Shown here one piece after another: positions 60,693 through 64,000 of a stretch of 64,000 bases of DNA. A program made the position numbers and the translations under genes. The notes under the pieces are model-generated. The model worked only from the letters and a program-made list of their open reading frames with translations. It searched no databases and was not told where the DNA came from. Each line of letters begins with the position of its first letter. Within the stretch, counting starts at the first letter, position 1. This DNA comes from Mucilaginibacter sp. 44-25 (GTDB taxonomy: Bacteria > Bacteroidota > Bacteroidia > Sphingobacteriales > Sphingobacteriaceae). The stretch is from positions 152,779-216,778 of the forward strand of contig MKTS01000015.1 in the NCBI GenBank assembly GCA_001898335.1. Reading direction: 5' to 3'.

Positions 60693-61889
60693 TTACATCA
60701 ATTCAACCAATTTGGCGCATATATCATGTGCTACCTCTGTTTTGCTTTTAAGGCCGAAATGGGTTTTATTAAGTTGGCTGTCTATCAAAGTTACCTTATT
60801 GGTATCGCTTTTAAAACCCGCGCCACTGTCATTTAATGAATTTAGTACGATCAGGTCAAGATTTTTCTTTTTCAGTTTCTCTATGGCATGCTGCTCTTCG
60901 TTATTGGTCTCGAGTGCGAAGCCTACCAACACCTGGTTACTGCGCTTTTGCTGGCCGAGGGTTTTGAGAATATCCGTAGTTTTCTTTAATTCGATGGAGA
61001 ACTGCTCTTCCGTCTTTTTTATTTTTTGCTCTGCAACGTGCGCAGGCGTATAATCTGCCACGGCTGCGCACATTACACATGCGTCGGCCTCGTTGAAGTG
61101 TTGGAGACAAGCCTCAAGCATTTCAGCCGCGCTGGTAACATCTATGCGTTTAATAGTATAGTATTTGCTTTTTTGAGCTGTAGGGCCAGCAACCAATGTA
61201 ACTGAGGCGCCTAATGAAGCAAGCTCGTCGGCAATGGCAAAGCCCATTTTGCCTGATGAATGGTTGCCAATAAAACGCACAGGGTCTATCGCCTCATAGG
61301 TAGGCCCTGCGGTAACCATTACGCGTTTGTTTACAAGAGGAAGCTTTTTCCTGATATCATCCGCCAGGAAACTAACTATTTCTTCAGGCTCGGCCATACG
61401 GCCCTCGCCATGCAGGCCACTGGCCAGTTCGCCACTACCCGGCGGAATTAATATATTACCGAAGCTTTGTAACTGGCTAATATTATCGCGGGTGGCGTTG
61501 TGTTTCCACATATCCAGGTCCATCGCAGGTGCAAAATACACCGGGCATTTAGCAGATAAGTAAACGGCTGTTAAAAGGTTATCAACCAATCCACCGGCCA
61601 TTTTAGCCATGGTATTGGCGCTTGCCGGGGCAATAACCATTATATCCGCCCATAGGCCCAGCTCAACATGGTTATTCCATTCGCCGGTTTCGGCTTTAAA
61701 ATACTCATGATAAACCGGGTTCTTTGATAAAGTAGAAAGGGTAAGCGGCGTAATAAAGTTAGTACTATCGGGTGTCATTACCACCTGTACATTGGCTCCT
61801 GCTTTAACCAGCAACCTTACCAACGTGGCCGACTTATACGCGGCAATACTTCCGCAAACGCCTAACAAAATCTTTTTGCCTTCTAACAT
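60693..61889 (-). CDS. coaBC: bifunctional phosphopantothenoylcysteine decarboxylase/phosphopantothenate-cysteine ligase
   Basis: 398 residues. The CoaC flavin domain (GVCGSIAAYKSA, APASANTMAKMAGG, FAPAMDLDMW) is followed by the CoaB domain (TAGPTYEAIDPVRF, NHSSGKMGFA, CAAVADYTP). Performs two steps from phosphopantothenate to phosphopantetheine in CoA synthesis. A 19-bp-stem hairpin precedes its start. Confidence 0.95.
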   Translation of the reverse strand: MLEGKKILLGVCGSIAAYKSATLVRLLVKAGANVQVVMTPDSTNFITPLTLSTLSKNPVYHEYFKAETGEWNNHVELGLWADIMVIAPASANTMAKMAGGLVDNLLTAVYLSAKCPVYFAPAMDLDMWKHNATRDNISQLQSFGNILIPPGSGELASGLHGEGRMAEPEEIVSFLADDIRKKLPLVNKRVMVTAGPTYEAIDPVRFIGNHSSGKMGFAIADELASLGASVTLVAGPTAQKSKYYTIKRIDVTSAAEMLEACLQHFNEADACVMCAAVADYTPAHVAEQKIKKTEEQFSIELKKTTDILKTLGQQKRSNQVLVGFALETNNEEQHAIEKLKKKNLDLIVLNSLNDSGAGFKSDTNKVTLIDSQLNKTHFGLKSKTEVAHDICAKLVELM

Positions 61890-61907
61890 CGTTTAAAGTA
61901 AAAAATA

Positions 61908-61960
61908 AAAAGTCAAAATTCAAAAGAAGGGAAACCTTACACTTTTGAATTTTGACTTTT
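61908..61960. repeat. perfect 19-bp-stem AT-rich hairpin upstream of coaBC
   Basis: AAAAGTCAAAATTCAAAAG (61908-61926) with CTTTTGAATTTTGACTTTT (61942-61960), 15-base loop. Reading in the operon direction it is followed by a T-rich run, so it could act as a partial terminator between rpoZ and coaBC. Confidence 0.85.
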
Positions 61961-61983
61961 AACTTTTGAATTAGCCGGAGGGC

Positions 61984-62325
61984 TTATAATTCTTTAGCTT
62001 CTTTGGCCGGGTTACGGTAGTAGATCTTGTTATCTAAAAATTCCTGTACTGCTACCAGGGTAGGTTTAGGCATTTTTTCGTAATGTTTAGATATCTCTAT
62101 CTGTTCGCGGTTTTCAAACACCTCTTCCAGGTTATCGTTTGATGAAGCAAACTCAGATAGTTTCTGGTGTAACTCCTCTTTAATGTTATTTGAAATCTGG
62201 TTGGCACGTTTAGCCATGATCACTAATGATTCGTAGATGTTATCTGTTTTAACATCCAGTTCACGAAGATCGCGTGTTACAGTACTGCTTGCTACAGCCG
62301 GTTTATTTGTGTTATTAGTACTCAT
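61984..62325 (-). CDS. rpoZ: RNA polymerase omega subunit (Bacteroidota type)
   Basis: 113 residues. DNIYESLVIMAKRANQISNNIK is the omega signature helix, in a longer protein than E. coli omega as usual in Bacteroidota. Supports assembly of the beta' subunit. 27 bases after bamD, 94 before coaBC. Identification rests on the signature plus the conserved bamD-rpoZ-coaBC order. Confidence 0.88.
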   Translation of the reverse strand: MSTNNTNKPAVASSTVTRDLRELDVKTDNIYESLVIMAKRANQISNNIKEELHQKLSEFASSNDNLEEVFENREQIEISKHYEKMPKPTLVAVQEFLDNKIYYRNPAKEAKEL

Positions 62326-62352
62326 ATCTTTTATATTATATATGTGTTATAT

Positions 62353-63285
62353 CTATTGAGGTATTTTTTGGTTACTTCTATCCTTTATTGATGGTGGCTG
62401 CGCTGTATTAGTGCTATCTTTCTTAGCCAGTTTCTCAGCCAGCTTCTGGTCTGTTTCAGCCTCGGCTATTACGCGTCTTGCACGCTCTATGCCGTAGCGG
62501 CTGTCCTTGATGTATTCGTTAGCGCTTTTCAGGAATTTACTATTAGGATACTTATCTACAAACTGGTCGGCATAAGTTATCGCCTGTTCGTAGCGCTCCT
62601 GTTGTTTCCTTTCAAGGCTTATGCGCGCGTATTTATATTGCGCCTCAATAGTAAGGTATTCCAGTTCTTCGGCATATTTAGTATCAGGGTAATCGCGAAG
62701 CGTATTGTTAAAAGCAATAACCGCCGATTGATAATCGCCTATTGTTAAATATAGCTTAGCATTAGCATATGCTTTTTGTTCAAGTTTATCACGCAGGTTT
62801 TGTATTAGTTTACTTGCCTCGGTCACACGATCGCTTTTCGGGTAAAGGTTAATAAACAATTGCAAGGCTTCAATCGCCTTATCGGTATTTTCCTGGTCAA
62901 GGGAATATATAGGCGAATCCAGATAAAAACAGTAAGCAGCTATAAACCGGCATTCCTCCGCACGCGGGCTTGATGGGTAAGTGTCTGCAAAGTTTTTAAA
63001 ATGGAACCTTGCCGAAGTGTAATCCTTAAGCCTGTAATTGGTATAGGCGTAGTAATAGAACAAGTCCTCCGCAGATTCACGCCCTCTGTAGCGTGGTGCA
63101 AGGTCTTCAAATAACCCTAATGCTTTGTTGTAGTCCTTTTTATTATAGTACTTAATCGCCTCCTGGTATTTTTTAGTATTGTCGTTACTTGCTTTCAGCC
63201 TATCGTACTGGCTTTTGCAGCCAGCCATCACCATGCCGAAGACAATAACACCTGGTAAAACTATACGGGTTAGTTTTTTAAACAT
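62353..63285 (-). CDS. bamD: outer membrane assembly lipoprotein BamD
   Basis: 310 residues. Lipoprotein signal with Cys23 (VMAGCKSQ). About five TPR-like helical pairs: EAIKYYNKKDYNKALGLFE, SARFHFKNFADTYPSS, AIEALQLFINLYPKS, SAVIAFNNTLRDYPDT and TYADQFVDKYPNSKF. A charged C-terminal tail (QKLAEKLAKKDST) follows. Part of the BAM machine that folds outer membrane proteins. A -33/-7 promoter sits directly before the ATG. Confidence 0.92.
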   Translation of the reverse strand: MFKKLTRIVLPGVIVFGMVMAGCKSQYDRLKASNDNTKKYQEAIKYYNKKDYNKALGLFEDLAPRYRGRESAEDLFYYYAYTNYRLKDYTSARFHFKNFADTYPSSPRAEECRFIAAYCFYLDSPIYSLDQENTDKAIEALQLFINLYPKSDRVTEASKLIQNLRDKLEQKAYANAKLYLTIGDYQSAVIAFNNTLRDYPDTKYAEELEYLTIEAQYKYARISLERKQQERYEQAITYADQFVDKYPNSKFLKSANEYIKDSRYGIERARRVIAEAETDQKLAEKLAKKDSTNTAQPPSIKDRSNQKIPQ

Positions 63286-63289
63286 TTTG

Positions 63290-63321
63290 CAAAGATAAGT
63301 TATTAGTACAGAACGGTCAAT
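63290..63321 (-). promoter_or_regulatory. bamD promoter with -7 box four bases before ATG
   Basis: Minus strand: ATTG (63321-63318), 20-base spacer, TATCTTTG (63297-63290), then CAAA and ATG. Best-supported leaderless candidate because the -33 box is also in place. Confidence 0.6.
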
Positions 63322-63510
63322 TATTTATTTAGGCTACTAATATAGCTGACTTTACAGGTACTGCATGTGTATATATAAGGCATTTAACATCTTTTAACGT
63401 TACTGTGGCTATTATATGTTTAGATCAAATTAATTTGACCGATAAATTGTAGTATATATAGATACGGCCTCCGTTGCTATCCGTGTAAGTGCCGTTATCA
63501 TATAATGTAT

Positions 63511-63610
63511 AGCGTTCCCCTCTGTTTATCGGGGCCGCGCTATCCGCTCATACGCCCGCTGGCCTTAGGCGCCGGCCTGTATCCGCTGCTATCGCTAACG
63601 CGTTGCGATG
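63511..63610. repeat. GC-rich REP-like segment
   Basis: CCCC-TCTGTTTATC-GGGG hairpin, then two CTATCCGCT/GTATCCGCT words and GGCCTTAGGCGCCGGCC. Much richer in G+C than its flanks and non-coding. Looks like a repetitive extragenic element; only one copy is in the window. Confidence 0.5.
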
Positions 63611-63707
63611 TTAATGGAACAATAGTATACGATCTTAACTGGTTTGTATTAAGTTATGGACAGTCTTGTATATAATAACAGCGCACTATGAGCTTATTTT
63701 TACCATC

Positions 63708-63744
63708 CCTCTTTGCGCAGCAGCGAGGGGGCAGGGGGTGAGCC
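63708..63744. repeat. partial relative of the MITE-like element
   Basis: CCCTC...GCGAGGGGGCAGGGGGTGAG resembles the terminal repeat AGAGGGCAGGGTGAGGC of the element at 39685-39799, with extra G. Confidence 0.4.
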
Positions 63745-63805
63745 AAATTTTTCCCGCTCACCTTCAATGTGTTAAAGGCACACTAACACTAAATCTGCTA
63801 AAATG

Positions 63806-63836
63806 TTTGCAAAACTAAAAACCTTGCGTACCTTTG
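63806..63836 (+). promoter_or_regulatory. stable-RNA-type promoter P1
   Basis: TTTG (63806-63809), 19-base spacer, TACCTTTG (63829-63836), followed by CAGCCCGC. Exact Bacteroidota consensus. Confidence 0.82.
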
Positions 63837-63906
63837 CAGCCCGCAAACGAGATAGCGGGTCGTTCTCTGAAAAGAAAAAACAAACTTTAAAAATTTAAAA
63901 ATAAAG

Positions 63907-63937
63907 TTTGCAAATAAACAAAAAGCTGCTACCTTTG
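63907..63937 (+). promoter_or_regulatory. stable-RNA-type promoter P2
   Basis: TTTG (63907-63910), 19-base spacer, TACCTTTG (63930-63937), again followed by CAGCCCGC; start regions of P1 and P2 are near-identical and each forms a small hairpin (CCCGC/GCGGG; CCGCT/AGCGG). Probably drives an rRNA or tRNA operon beyond 64000. Confidence 0.82.
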
Positions 63938-64000
63938 CAGCCCGCTTCACAGAGAGTTGAGCGGTTGTTTTTTGAAGGAGTGTTGAGGATGGTTAAGTAG

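Larger units (their letters stand above)
63286..63805. other. gene-free region upstream of bamD, with GC-rich and G-run repeat segments
   Basis: No credible ORF. AT-rich to about 63470, then a GC-rich block at 63511-63610, then a segment (63708-63744) resembling the MITE-like elements near hemH. Followed by tandem promoters at 63806 onward. Confidence 0.6.

Noticed and set aside
1..64000. tRNA, rRNA, prophage, integrase or transposase genes
   Set aside because: None seen by eye; no T-loop-like GGTTCRANYCC segments or recombinase motifs were noticed. An RNA-specific scan would be needed to exclude small RNA genes.

Overview
The window looks like chromosomal DNA of a Bacteroidota bacterium, most likely family Sphingobacteriaceae (Mucilaginibacter/Pedobacter type; genus is an inference). 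Three things point there. Bacteroidota-type promoters (-33 TTTG or TTG, -7 TAnnTTTG) recur. Lineage-typical families are present (DUF4835, BT_3928-type DoxX protein, double DUF1599 protein, omega subunit next to bamD). Several short genes encode lipoproteins or secreted proteins. I count 60 protein genes, one of them cut by the left edge. I see no tRNA, rRNA, CRISPR array, phage or transposase gene. The last 200 bases carry two tandem promoters of the strong stable-RNA type, so an rRNA or tRNA operon may start just outside the right edge.

Layout. 1-5640: partial FtsX-type permease, alpha/beta hydrolase, small secreted NTF2-like protein, a divergent HxlR regulator/NAD(P)H oxidoreductase pair, and ettA. 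6127-12056: clpC, a lipoprotein, fabI, recN. 12197-16069: a BlaI/M56 sensor-repressor operon with a 44-bp dyad operator, a metallo-beta-lactamase-fold hydrolase and a single-domain response regulator. 16239-25453: gcvP, pdxJ, a secreted deacetylase, dnaA, a B12 mutase large subunit with a small membrane partner, and an IscA-type protein. 25655-32304: MacB-type permease and a five-gene sugar-nucleotide/capsule operon (ugd, uxs, galE, rfbB, CpsB-type phosphatase). 32367-42625: waaA, then a pigment region. 43027-50784: DJ-1/PfpI protein, asd, threonine-dehydrogenase-like epimerase, YebC, small conserved proteins including one with five GFKPRF motifs, an S41 peptidase and a phosphoribosyltransferase. 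50791-63285: aroK/BT_3928/DUF1599 operon, folP, sialidase-fold protein, then GH3, lptB, recJ, DUF4835, coaBC, rpoZ and bamD.

The most coherent system is the pigment region. A tightly packed operon (33646-37432) holds a hydrolase, two sister acyltransferases, a family 2 glycosyltransferase and a CruF-type carotenoid hydratase. It is followed by ispH (isoprenoid precursor supply), a CrtW-type ketolase, hemH and a convergent CrtD/CrtI-type desaturase. Together these suggest an acylated glycosyl keto-carotenoid, comparable in logic to salinixanthin-type pigments, with two acyltransferases in place of one. The core genes (crtB, crtY, crtE) are not in the window.

The most unusual non-coding signal is a set of intergenic elements built from short repeated words of about 7-9 bases. 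Many fold into long AT-rich hairpins, and related words appear inside recN and waaA. A 115-bp MITE-like element with perfect 17-bp terminal inverted repeats lies upstream of hemH, and a rearranged copy downstream of hemH supplies the stop codon of the carotenoid desaturase gene. A second recurring signal is a -7 promoter box placed only 4-5 bases before the start codon of four genes, which predicts leaderless mRNAs.
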